Virus record (IMG/VR): IMGVR_UViG_3300028840_000557
Location: 1-33,951 of that record
Strand: one strand, 5' to 3'
DNA from: a virus
Length of the DNA stretch: 33,951 nt
Below are positions 1 through 6,423 of the stretch, in pieces (position 1 is the first letter of the stretch; every line of letters starts with the position of its first letter). A program made the position numbers and the translations under genes. The notes below the pieces were generated by a model. It was given only the letters and a program-made list of their open reading frames with translations. It was not told where the DNA came from and ran no database searches.

Positions 1-144
1 AGCCTCTTGGATCCTTTCTCTCTCCCTGGTCAGGTTCTCCTCAGAATAGACGCTATCCATGATGTCACGCACCATTAATGCCCTCGCCTTGGTGTCTGCC
101 TCAACGGTCTCCTGAGCAAACGTGATAGCACCGGTCTCCTCGAT
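1..144. repeat. Direct terminal repeat, copy 1
   Basis: These 144 bases are identical, base for base, to 33808-33951. The repeat lies inside a continuous reading frame, so joining the two ends restores an intact gene. This is what a circular or circularly permuted genome gives when an assembler leaves an overlap. A genuine short terminal redundancy is the alternative; sequence alone cannot separate the two. The unique length is 33,807 bp. Confidence 0.95.
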
Positions 145-861
145 CCTGCTGCCCAGATGTTTTTCCTTGATCATGGACTGCGATACCATACCATTCAAAC
201 AGACCACGTTCATCTGAAAAATGCGCAGTTCCAACAGTGAAGCACCGAAGTCGCTGTTCCTGATCTGTGCGCCAAATACGGTAAATACGATACCATTCTT
301 CTCTGTGGGTATCTCCACCACCCTGGGCAGGATCACCTCTGCAAAATCCCTCAGCTCTCCATGGTTGGCATCTACCAGCACGCTCCCTGCTTTCTGTGCT
401 GCTGTCAGGAAAGCCATAAATATAGCTGCAGTATTCAATCGCTTGTACTTATCACTCAGCACCGCCTTGGCAGTATCATTGACCGTCCGCACCAGGAAAT
501 TCTTTTTCGGCACATTCTGGGTGTATGCGTTCAGCCTATCGGCAAATACCTTGCGCTCCCATTCTGAACCGGAAGCCTCACGCCTCAAGTCACGGGCATT
601 GATCCCAAACCTGGTAGCCAGCTGATAAACTGCATTATCGTGCAGCTTGAAGTGTTGCGTTCCTTCCAACGACTGAGGCTCAGGCCATGTAATCTCGACC
701 TCATTATTGTTGGTGAAATGCAATGAACGGGTAGGGATCAGGAAATCGTTCAAGTTCTGCCCTGTCCGCTCGATGTGTTTGATGCTCTCCACGATGTCGT
801 GGCTCTTTCTGGCCAGCTTCTCGCTCAGCCTTCTTTCTAAAATCGCTTTTTCTGTACTCAT
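1..861 (-). CDS. DUF932-family phage protein, N-terminal 287 codons (gene wraps around the circle)
   Basis: The gene starts at ATG 861 behind the A-rich leader CCAAAAATCAAAACA and stays open to base 1. It continues in frame at 33807 to a stop at 33559, giving 369 aa. The family resemblance (DUF932, 'phage/plasmid-like protein') rests on the central block around residues 125-145 with LSDKYKRLN and the later VVCLNGMV segment near residues 219-226. Proteins of this family are common in phages and plasmids, often near recombination genes, and their function is not established. Here it is the second gene after the large non-coding region, so it is probably expressed early. It is followed by a GC-rich hairpin (33530-33551) and a Cys-containing unknown protein. 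The family call is by recognition of motifs only. Confidence 0.75.
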   Translation of the reverse strand, partial: MSTEKAILERRLSEKLARKSHDIVESIKHIERTGQNLNDFLIPTRSLHFTNNNEVEITWPEPQSLEGTQHFKLHDNAVYQLATRFGINARDLRREASGSEWERKVFADRLNAYTQNVPKKNFLVRTVNDTAKAVLSDKYKRLNTAAIFMAFLTAAQKAGSVLVDANHGELRDFAEVILPRVVEIPTEKNGIVFTVFGAQIRNSDFGASLLELRIFQMNVVCLNGMVSQSMIKEKHLGSRIEETGAITFAQETVEADTKARALMVRDIMDSVYSEENLTRERERIQEA

Positions 862-897
862 TGTTTTGATTTTTGGTGAATAATTAAGGTTGTGGGT

Positions 898-942
898 GGC
901 GGAACCCCGATGTTCCGCATCAGGATGGTGATCCTGACCGCC
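898..942 (-). promoter_or_regulatory. Tandem hairpins between the 54-aa gene and the DUF932 gene
   Basis: Two perfect inverted repeats sit side by side: GCGGAA/TTCCGC (899-904 with 913-918, 8-nt loop) and TCAGGAT/ATCCTGA (920-926 with 931-937, 4-nt loop). An outer GGCGG/CCGCC (898-902 with 938-942) could enclose both, so alternative folds are possible. No T-run follows on the minus strand, so this is not a simple intrinsic terminator. It could act on mRNA processing, stability or translation of the DUF932 gene. The structure is seen; the role is a guess. Confidence 0.5.
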
Positions 943-974
943 CCAGCTGCTACCCCTGGCGCACCCTGTCGGTT

Positions 975-1139
975 TTAATCGACTTTATAAGTTTCCAATA
1001 CTTCAAGCTTGAAAATTCCATAACGCTTGTAAGCCATCCAGGCTTTGTGGTGCAAGTCCACCTCATCCTTAGCTATGAACAAGTCCAGCTGATCAGGGTG
1101 GCCCTCAACGAATTTAAGGTTAACAAGATACTTTTCCAT
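975..1139 (-). CDS. Small unknown protein, 54 aa
   Basis: First gene after the large non-coding region in the direction of transcription, so a likely early gene. I chose ATG 1139 because the leader CTTAAAAATCACTATC matches the start context used throughout this genome; in-frame upstream starts at 1199 (ATG) and 1244 (GTG) exist but lack it. The 54-aa product is acidic/basic mixed, has no Cys and no membrane segment, and contains an aromatic-rich middle (AWMAYKRYG). I do not recognise a family. A 98-nt stretch with two hairpins separates it from the DUF932 gene. Confidence 0.6.
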   Translation of the reverse strand: MEKYLVNLKFVEGHPDQLDLFIAKDEVDLHHKAWMAYKRYGIFKLEVLETYKVD

Positions 1140-1461
1140 GATAGTGATTTTTAAGGGGTTACGTTTCGCGGTAACAGTTGGTCTTGATCCCGTTTGCATC
1201 GTGGCTCCTGCCTCTGTTACCTTGCCAAGCCGATCACTTATCACATGCAGAGTGTGCCTGTTTTTCTTCCTGCGTCCTGTACAGGCCGATAACTCTGCTG
1301 CTTACATTTCCTCCTTGACTGTATGAAATAATTGAAAATTGACCTTTAGGCTCCCCACATTGCACCCCCTACATTCACCTGGCGGTTTTTCGGTTCCTCA
1401 ACGACTTTACGGCTGCGCCTCCTGCCGGTCAATCCTAATGCCTCAATGAACAAACTGAGAA

Positions 1462-1491
1462 CAAAATACACCTTTCGACACTAATAGACAA
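1462..1491 (-). promoter_or_regulatory. Candidate Bacteroidota-type promoter for the early genes
   Basis: On the minus strand, TTG at 1491-1489 is followed after 20 nt by TATTTTG at 1468-1462. This is one base short of the Bacteroidota -7 consensus TAnnTTTG, and the spacing fits the -33/-7 layout of that phylum. It would give a leader of about 320 nt before ATG 1139, which is long. It is the best such site in the gap but not a strong match. Confidence 0.3.
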
Positions 1492-1750
1492 TACGTGACA
1501 CAATATTTATAAACATTATAAAGAAGTGATGATCAGGCGTTTGTGCGTATTCGTGATGTACAGGCACATGCGCACGCGCGCAGGAACCGGCTGGCTGCTG
1601 AAACATTACCGAACAATCGAGGACTTCAGGAAACACCGTATATTCAAACTTTAACCGGCTTCTGATATTACCATACCACCCGTTCGGAGATAATCTAATT
1701 CCGTGAGTCTCAATCCGTTAGGATATATCAGAATCTTTCGTATTCAGGCA

Positions 1751-1778
1751 TAAAGAAACCCCCGACTTTTGCCGGGGG
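1751..1778 (-). terminator. Intrinsic terminator ending the virion gene block
   Basis: On the minus strand CCCCCG (1778-1773) pairs with CGGGGG (1764-1759) around an 8-nt loop and is followed directly by TTTCTTTA. The opposite strand has no T-run after the hairpin, so the terminator is directional. It lies about 50 bases beyond the stop of the last gene of the block (1827). Confidence 0.85.
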
Positions 1779-1826
1779 CTACCTAACTAAACCTTAAAAT
1801 CAGATACATGGGATGTACGAACAGCG

Positions 1827-2027
1827 CTAAATTACAGCTTTTTCCTGGGATAAAAAAATCTTGAAACTGCCCACCACTTGACGCAACCGGCAAGACGTTC
1901 GGACAGAGTTTTTACCTATCGGCTTCGCATCTGTCCGCCTGGTGTTCCACTCATGGATCAGCACCTGCCGGTCACTATCCGACCAGCTCTTGCGCTCCAT
2001 GAACTTGAGAAGCTCTGCTGTTGTCAT
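1827..2027 (-). CDS. Unknown small protein, 66 aa
   Basis: Last gene before the terminator at 1751-1778. I chose ATG 2027 because its ATGA overlaps the TGA of the preceding gene (2024), the coupling seen all over this genome. A longer frame from ATG 2102 would overlap that gene by 79 bases and is less likely. The product is mixed in charge; residues 1-30 look helical (TTAELLKFMERKSWSD) and the C-terminal part is basic (NSVRTSCRLRQVVGS). No family recognised. Its position after the virion genes does not define a role. Confidence 0.55.
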   Translation of the reverse strand: MTTAELLKFMERKSWSDSDRQVLIHEWNTRRTDAKPIGKNSVRTSCRLRQVVGSFKIFLSQEKAVI

Positions 2028-2326
2028 TCGACCCCGAAGTGTTTCTTCAATCCGAGGTACATACCCAAGAATACGGCTGGCTTCACCCGCCAGGTATTCC
2101 ATACCGTACCGAATAGATCATTGTGATCCTGCACAAGCTGACGGTAATCATCCGTGCCGACCACAAATTCCGTGACCTCTTTTTTTAGGTAAGCAGGTAC
2201 CTTTGATTTGGCCTCAGTCCTCTTTGCGCTCGTTGATTTTCGAGCTTTCGGCTGAGCCTTGGGTTTCGCTGCTGCCCTGGTTGTTGATGCCGATTTTTTG
2301 GCACCTGTCGTCTTTTTCGTTGCCAT
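2024..2326 (-). CDS. Small protein with lysine/alanine-rich, histone-like N-terminal tail, 100 aa
   Basis: ATG 2326 follows the typical leader CACTTAAAATATC. Residues 1-45 are almost entirely Lys, Ala, Thr, Ser, Arg and Pro, like histone H1 tails or the N-terminus of the small terminase of this phage (21506-21973). Residues 46-100 form a compact-looking aromatic domain with WNTWRVKPAVFLGMYLGLKK. The basic tail suggests nucleic-acid binding, but I do not recognise the C-terminal domain. The gene is coupled by an ATGA overlap to the 66-aa gene downstream. It could be a DNA-packaging accessory, an internal virion protein or a late regulator; the sequence does not decide. Confidence 0.8.
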   Translation of the reverse strand: MATKKTTGAKKSASTTRAAAKPKAQPKARKSTSAKRTEAKSKVPAYLKKEVTEFVVGTDDYRQLVQDHNDLFGTVWNTWRVKPAVFLGMYLGLKKHFGVE

Positions 2327-2339
2327 GATATTTTAAGTG

Positions 2340-2696
2340 TTAAAATTCAAGTATAGTAAACGCTACTGCAAATATAAGGAATATCACCCTGCAGAAAGTC
2401 ACTCCATGCGTAGGGATCCTTTTCAATGTCTTATCCCACCAGCCAACATCTCCCACATAGCTCCACTTCTGCCCCTTCGCCAGATTCTTAATGATGTCAA
2501 AAAAAGCCACCCTGAAAGCTACATACGGAAATATCACTATCCACGACTCCATGAGCACACCAGCAATCAGCAGTAAAGGCTTCTCAAACATCTCGACAAA
2601 GTGTCCTGCATCGCCACTGCCTTTCTCATTTAATCCATCAGCAACAGCTCCGATTATAACAGATAACGTTAACAATGTAATGTAAACAGCCGGCAT
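2340..2696 (-). CDS. Integral membrane protein, 118 aa
   Basis: I chose ATG 2696, whose A is shared with the TAA of the preceding gene (TAATG coupling); the frame upstream of it only has a TTG start inside that gene. Hydrophobic segments lie at about residues 3-20 (VYITLLTLSVIIGAV), 39-63 (PLLLIAGVLMESWIVIFPYVAF, running on) and 97-117 (VTFCRVIFLIFAVAFTIL). Between the last two lies a polar loop with WSYVGDVGWWDK. Three membrane passes in a late gene would fit a holin-like or envelope-acting role, but the lysis genes are elsewhere (26953-28266). No family assigned with confidence. Confidence 0.75.
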   Translation of the reverse strand: MPAVYITLLTLSVIIGAVADGLNEKGSGDAGHFVEMFEKPLLLIAGVLMESWIVIFPYVAFRVAFFDIIKNLAKGQKWSYVGDVGWWDKTLKRIPTHGVTFCRVIFLIFAVAFTILEF

Positions 2697-3058
2697 TAGT
2701 TCCTGGTTGTGTTTTTGGATGCAATAAATCGACCCTCCCAAACATACTCTGGAATATCCTTTCTTAGCAAATCATGGTAATAGTTATGTTCATCGACCTG
2801 GTGAACTCCATGCAAAGTTACCTCGTTATTGTTGACTCCACCAACAGTTAAAGTTCCGTCTGTTGTCCTAAGTCGAATAACAACAGCGCTTAAAGGGTCT
2901 TCGGGCTTGTACTTTACTTGCATTTCCAGCTCAACCCCCGACAAATTAACGGGGTTGCCATTAAGGTCGGTGACTGAATATGCTCCCTTCCGGGCTAATT
3001 CCGATCCAGGATAATAGCAAATATTTAATGTGGCAGGGCCGTCTGTGCAAGTTGGCAT
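2696..3058 (-). CDS. Accessory tail/baseplate protein with BppU-like Ig-type domain, 120 aa
   Basis: The pattern resembles the N-terminal domain of lactococcal-type upper baseplate proteins (BppU) and their relatives. An early ELEMQVKYKPEDP strand pair is followed by a Gly/Asn turn (VGGVNNNEVTL), an YYHDLL strand and a closing WEGRFIAS strand. Such domains are small beta sandwiches that attach accessory proteins to tail tips. The gene sits in the adhesin cassette next to the phosphoesterase tail protein and overlaps the next gene as TAATG. ATG 3058 is preceded by an AT-rich leader (AATTTTAAAACTTAC). The call rests on pattern recognition, not on alignment. Confidence 0.6.
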   Translation of the reverse strand: MPTCTDGPATLNICYYPGSELARKGAYSVTDLNGNPVNLSGVELEMQVKYKPEDPLSAVVIRLRTTDGTLTVGGVNNNEVTLHGVHQVDEHNYYHDLLRKDIPEYVWEGRFIASKNTTRN

Positions 3059-3081
3059 ATCAAGTAAGTTTTAAAATTCTT

Positions 3082-3273
3082 TTATCCGTCATTCCATTCT
3101 GCAGTGTCTATCCAATCGCCAAGATCATTCCAAACACCAGTTTCCAATATCCATTCAAGCGCGATAAGAATTACCCTATATCCATTAGAAATTAGCTTGG
3201 TTATTAGATACCCATTATCATTATCGTTTGATACTTCATATTTAATAGCCGATGACGAAACCAGATAACCCAT
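3082..3273 (-). CDS. Small unknown protein with Trp-Asp repeats, 63 aa
   Basis: Lies between the phosphoesterase tail gene and the BppU-like gene, with one base before and a short gap after. The C-terminal third repeats a W-x-D pattern (VWNDLGDWIDTAEWNDG), and the middle has a hydrophobic stretch (YRVILIALEWIL). Short Trp/Asp-rich ends like this occur in tail-associated proteins of Bacteroidota phages, but I know no defined function. It is AT-rich like its neighbours and probably part of the same acquired cassette. Confidence 0.6.
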   Translation of the reverse strand: MGYLVSSSAIKYEVSNDNDNGYLITKLISNGYRVILIALEWILETGVWNDLGDWIDTAEWNDG

Positions 3274-3274
3274 T

Positions 3275-4528
3275 TTAATAAGTTATAAGTGGATCAATGC
3301 CATAATCGCCATAAGGCAATTCGTCCCCTTCTATATTAGAAGGATTCCCATATCTTAAAAGCTTAATCTCTTTATTGTCAGTATCAACAACAATAAAAGT
3401 CAGCATGTCCTTTGTCCCTGTTTCTTTCTGCCTGGTATACCCAGGGGAGCTTGAACTCAAAGACGGGATTTCAATATTATTGTATTGATTGCCATTTATT
3501 GTAATCTTACTAATTATTGGGTAATGATCATGTCCGCAAAAGTAACTAACAAACACCCCATTAAATCCATTAATCGTAGAGAAATCAACATTCAATGAAA
3601 ATTCAAAATCGGTTGTCGTGTCATTCATTACAACCGTTCCTTGCTGTGCAAAAGCATCAATAATATTCTGAACAGCCTGTTTACTTGTATTGTAAGTAGA
3701 TGCGGTTTGTAAAAGCTTATGTCCAAATATTATAACGTGGTAATCCTCGTCCGGTAAGTTTAAAGCCGTTTCCGCAAGCCACGTTAATTGTGCTTGAGAG
3801 TAGTTTATGGCGTTTTGAGTGTAAGTATAATCCGTCCCATCATTAACCTGGGAAACGTCATTTTCATCAAGCACAATTACCCGAACTTTAAATTGGTCGG
3901 AAGTAGTTGGGCCGGACTGTACATAGTCTTTATAATAATAATTGGCATTGCCAGAACCCGCAACAACATTATTAACATTGGCAATTATGGGGTCTATCAA
4001 TGATGTGCGTAGTTCTGCCTTGGACATAACCGTGTCAACGGCATCCCCGTAAAGCGCATTCATGTCATGGTTGCCAATCGCAAATAAAAGGTCAACGGCA
4101 TAGGCTGCGCCTATAACAGCCAATTCAGCGTATCTATCTTTAAAAACTTGTTTGTCCGGGTCTTCCCTCATAAAGTCACCTTGCACCACCATAGCATGGA
4201 CTATCTGTTCTGGGTTAATATCCGAGTTCCTTTTATCCCATTTTATCAGTTCAATAAAAGTATTGGCCCTGTCCAAAGCATCTAAATCCCAGTGCATGTC
4301 TGGACCTGAACCAATAACGAAATTTGATTTCATGGCTGAAGCGGCACCGGTTTGTGGGTCACGCCTACGAAAGAAAGCAGGAATACGCTGAAGCCCCTGC
4401 ATGATATTACTTAATTGCCATATCGGTATATTAGCCACACCCGAAGCATACAACTCAGTGAAGTTATCATTGATTGCATTTCTGGCAACCAGTCCAGAAT
4501 CGCCATTATTTATTGTGGTCTGCGCCAT
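3275..4528 (-). CDS. Tail-associated protein with calcineurin-like metallophosphoesterase domain, 417 aa
   Basis: Residues 1-27 (TTINNG...NAINDNFTELY) match the virion-anchoring start common in phage tail and head fibres. Residues 70-340 contain every motif of the binuclear metallophosphoesterase fold in order: D77-x-H79, G117-D118, G152-N-H-D155, G269-H270 and G332-H-D-H335. The enzyme family hydrolyses phosphoester bonds with two metal ions. In a tail protein the likely targets are phosphorylated surface glycans, lipid A or teichoic-type polymers, or diester-linked decorations; the substrate cannot be read from sequence. The C-terminal 80 residues are beta-rich. The start ATG 4528 overlaps the TAA of the upstream adhesin gene (TAATG), so the two are made together. 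The DNA is AT-richer than that of the capsid genes. Confidence 0.85.
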   Translation of the reverse strand: MAQTTINNGDSGLVARNAINDNFTELYASGVANIPIWQLSNIMQGLQRIPAFFRRRDPQTGAASAMKSNFVIGSGPDMHWDLDALDRANTFIELIKWDKRNSDINPEQIVHAMVVQGDFMREDPDKQVFKDRYAELAVIGAAYAVDLLFAIGNHDMNALYGDAVDTVMSKAELRTSLIDPIIANVNNVVAGSGNANYYYKDYVQSGPTTSDQFKVRVIVLDENDVSQVNDGTDYTYTQNAINYSQAQLTWLAETALNLPDEDYHVIIFGHKLLQTASTYNTSKQAVQNIIDAFAQQGTVVMNDTTTDFEFSLNVDFSTINGFNGVFVSYFCGHDHYPIISKITINGNQYNNIEIPSLSSSSPGYTRQKETGTKDMLTFIVVDTDNKEIKLLRYGNPSNIEGDELPYGDYGIDPLITY

Positions 4529-5853
4529 TATGTTATTACCCCTTTAGAGTTTGAATCCATGTAAGCCTCAAAAGCATCTTGGAAATCACCACACTCAGCA
4601 GCAGTTAATGCACCCCCCATGAAAAACATTGATAATTGTCTGTTTGAAGGTTGTGCTAATCCAGACCCTATCGTATTTATACCAAAAATATAAACATCGC
4701 CATTGCCCACGCCATCCGAGCCAGCGTCATCTTGTGTTTGTGTTTTATTCTCATAAAAATATCGAGTGGGGCTGTTTTCTCGCACAGACGCCCTGAAACC
4801 AAGCGCACTTGTGACTGATATAACTGCTGAATCATTATCGTTAACCCTACTAATCATTGAATCAGTAGTGCTTCTTAACCCTATTTGCACATCATTATCC
4901 GCATCATTTAGGCCGGCCTCTATTGTGGACGCTTTTTGTCCATCTGTCCTTGAATATAACCCAATGGAAGCGGAGTCTTGGGCGTAATTTGTTGCATCTG
5001 TGGAAGGGTTATAGTTAGAATTTACGTAAGAATTTGCCGCATCACCCGCTAACCCCTCTAAAGAAACAAACGGCATTGAACCACCACCAAGAACTATTGT
5101 TGCATTATTCGTTCCTGGGTTAATCCAATTTATAAGAGCCTCTGAAGCCGCATTGCTTTCTTGTGCAAACACGTAGAATACATCAAGTTTCGCCCAAATA
5201 CCATCAGCAACTAACGCCCTGACCAATATATCTTGTGCTGCAGCAACATCAGCGCTTGGTTTGTTGGTCATGGCATTATAAACAACCTGGTATTCGGGAG
5301 AATAGTCTTCGGAAACAACACTGACGTTGCTGAAATTGTCAAATGGTGTAGACGTATAATCATCCATGAATATCGCCAGGTCGTTATTTGTGCCTGTCAA
5401 TACCAAATCAAGACCTTTCTTGTCTGTTGCGGTCGCCCCGGATACATCCGACCCGCCAGAAGCCACTAAGCCCCTATCTCTACCGAACAGCCTGATCTTA
5501 TTCTGGAAATCCAAAGTCCAAATAACCCAACGGCCTTTTTTAAGGCTATTTAGATTAGCAAGGTCTGCCGGCTTCACATGAAACAAGGTCATGGTGATCG
5601 TCTGTGTTAGAAACGATGTTCCGTTCTCTTTGGAAACGGTTGGGGTTTCCTCAAAACTTCCAACATTATCAACCATGTCAAATTGAAACAGGTTTATTGG
5701 AACAGCCCCAAGGTCTGTAATTTCACCGCCACTTTCAACAATGCCAGTCAACGACGCAAAGTCATTGTATTTTGTGAAAAATATGGTTTTAATTCCAGCC
5801 CGTCCAGTTTGACAAGCACCCAATAAACGGCCATTCGTTAAATCGCAAGTCAT
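4528..5853 (-). CDS. Chimeric tail protein: tail-tube-like N-domain fused to adhesin C-domain, 441 aa
   Basis: Residues 1-185 are a clear paralogue of the 182-aa protein at 8291-8839. Both open with CDLTNGRLL and share GRAGIKT, DFAxLTG, ESGGE, GRWVI, LDFQxKIRxFGR and ADKKGLD or TDKKGLD. That protein looks like the tail tube subunit. Residues 190-441 are a different module beginning YNAMTNKPSADVAAAQDI, then KLDVFYVFAQ, WINPGTNN and SLEGLAGDA, a pattern found in Bacteroidota phage tail appendages that resembles LamG/jelly-roll adhesins. The simplest reading is a tail-tube domain duplicated and fused to a receptor-binding domain, so that an adhesin can be built into or onto the tail. ATG 5853 follows the AT-rich context AAAAAATTGAAGAT. 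Confidence 0.75.
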   Translation of the reverse strand: MTCDLTNGRLLGACQTGRAGIKTIFFTKYNDFASLTGIVESGGEITDLGAVPINLFQFDMVDNVGSFEETPTVSKENGTSFLTQTITMTLFHVKPADLANLNSLKKGRWVIWTLDFQNKIRLFGRDRGLVASGGSDVSGATATDKKGLDLVLTGTNNDLAIFMDDYTSTPFDNFSNVSVVSEDYSPEYQVVYNAMTNKPSADVAAAQDILVRALVADGIWAKLDVFYVFAQESNAASEALINWINPGTNNATIVLGGGSMPFVSLEGLAGDAANSYVNSNYNPSTDATNYAQDSASIGLYSRTDGQKASTIEAGLNDADNDVQIGLRSTTDSMISRVNDNDSAVISVTSALGFRASVRENSPTRYFYENKTQTQDDAGSDGVGNGDVYIFGINTIGSGLAQPSNRQLSMFFMGGALTAAECGDFQDAFEAYMDSNSKGVIT

Positions 5854-5865
5854 ATCTTCAATTTT

Positions 5866-6423
5866 TTAGTTGTCTCCAATATACCAGGCTTTACGCTCGT
5901 TAGGCTTAGTGTAGCTTTCCAGGTTTAGCCCTCCTGAATAATTCGTTTTTTCTGGGCTTATCTCACCGCTGACATATTCCAGATATTCCGGATAGTCTGC
6001 GCTGTTAGCACATAAATGATCGATTAGCCTCTGCTTGTAGAACTCTCCCTGCCCCCGGCACATCTCAGACAGCTTGTCGATGTCTGTTAAGCTCACTGGT
6101 GTGCCATCATCTACGATCCTTTGTATAATACCACTATTCACAACCTTGATGCCCCAGAAAGGCAAGCCTGTATAGCATGCGAACCATATCACGACACGCT
6201 TTATGAAATCGTTATGCAGGGTCAGGTACGGATCAGCCAGACTGTCGGCTGTTAAGTCCGTCATGATCTTCTCATAGAGGGGCTGACCAAGCACTGGCTG
6301 TACCCATTTATCCTGAGCAGCCAGTAGGTGAGGGGTAACGTAATCCCAATCCATGTCGTCACTGATCGGTGCCAGCTCCTTAAAGGTCTCCTCTCGTACT
6401 ATCAGTATCTCGTCCCTTGCCAT
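5866..6423 (-). CDS. Head-tail adaptor (DUF6712-like connector), 185 aa
   Basis: The sequence has the features of the small all-alpha adaptor that sits under the portal. These are an N-terminal DWDYVTPHLLAAQDKWVQPVLG segment (positions about 25-46), then LYEKI, a central FIKRVVIWFACYTGLPF and a GII-repeat-like NSGIIQRIVDDG. This pattern is the Bacteroidota-phage adaptor family annotated as DUF6712. The start overlaps the portal stop as TAATG (6423), so portal and adaptor are translationally coupled, as expected for partners in the connector. The rest of the neck proteins lie far away at 16771-17971. Confidence 0.7.
   Translation of the reverse strand: MARDEILIVREETFKELAPISDDMDWDYVTPHLLAAQDKWVQPVLGQPLYEKIMTDLTADSLADPYLTLHNDFIKRVVIWFACYTGLPFWGIKVVNSGIIQRIVDDGTPVSLTDIDKLSEMCRGQGEFYKQRLIDHLCANSADYPEYLEYVSGEISPEKTNYSGGLNLESYTKPNERKAWYIGDN

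Larger units (their letters stand above)
1140..1826. other. 687-bp non-coding region: candidate origin and control region
   Basis: This is the only gap above 300 bases in the genome. It lies between the end of the virion gene block (stop at 1827) and the first early gene (ATG 1139). It holds a minus-strand terminator (1751-1778), a candidate promoter (1462-1491), an AT-rich block (1501-1523) and, 40 bases further, a 19-base alternating purine-pyrimidine run (1564-1582). The longest minus-strand ATG frame inside has about 42 codons, is His-rich, and has no leader like those of the real genes, so I left it out. An AT-rich unwinding-type block in the sole intergenic region suits an origin, but there are no clear iterons. 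Confidence 0.6.

Noticed and set aside
221-625. Plus-strand frame of 134 codons opposite the DUF932 gene, and many similar long plus-strand frames (for example 7524-7859, 12399-12809, 18107-18697, 21404-22117)
   Set aside because: All lie opposite well-supported minus-strand genes, have Ser/Leu/Pro-rich shadow composition and lack the genome's start leaders.
858-920. Minus-strand 20-codon frame ending by ATGA at the DUF932 start
   Set aside because: Starts inside the hairpins and would destroy the logic of the A-rich leader; too short to support, though a leader peptide cannot be excluded.
1564-1582. Considered as part of a CRISPR or tandem repeat
   Set aside because: It is a single alternating purine-pyrimidine run; no spaced repeats exist anywhere in the window.
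1490-1610. Minus-strand frame of about 42 codons (MFQQPAGSCARAHVPVHH...) in the non-coding region
   Set aside because: His/Cys/Pro-rich chance composition, no leader, spans the AT block and the alternating tract.
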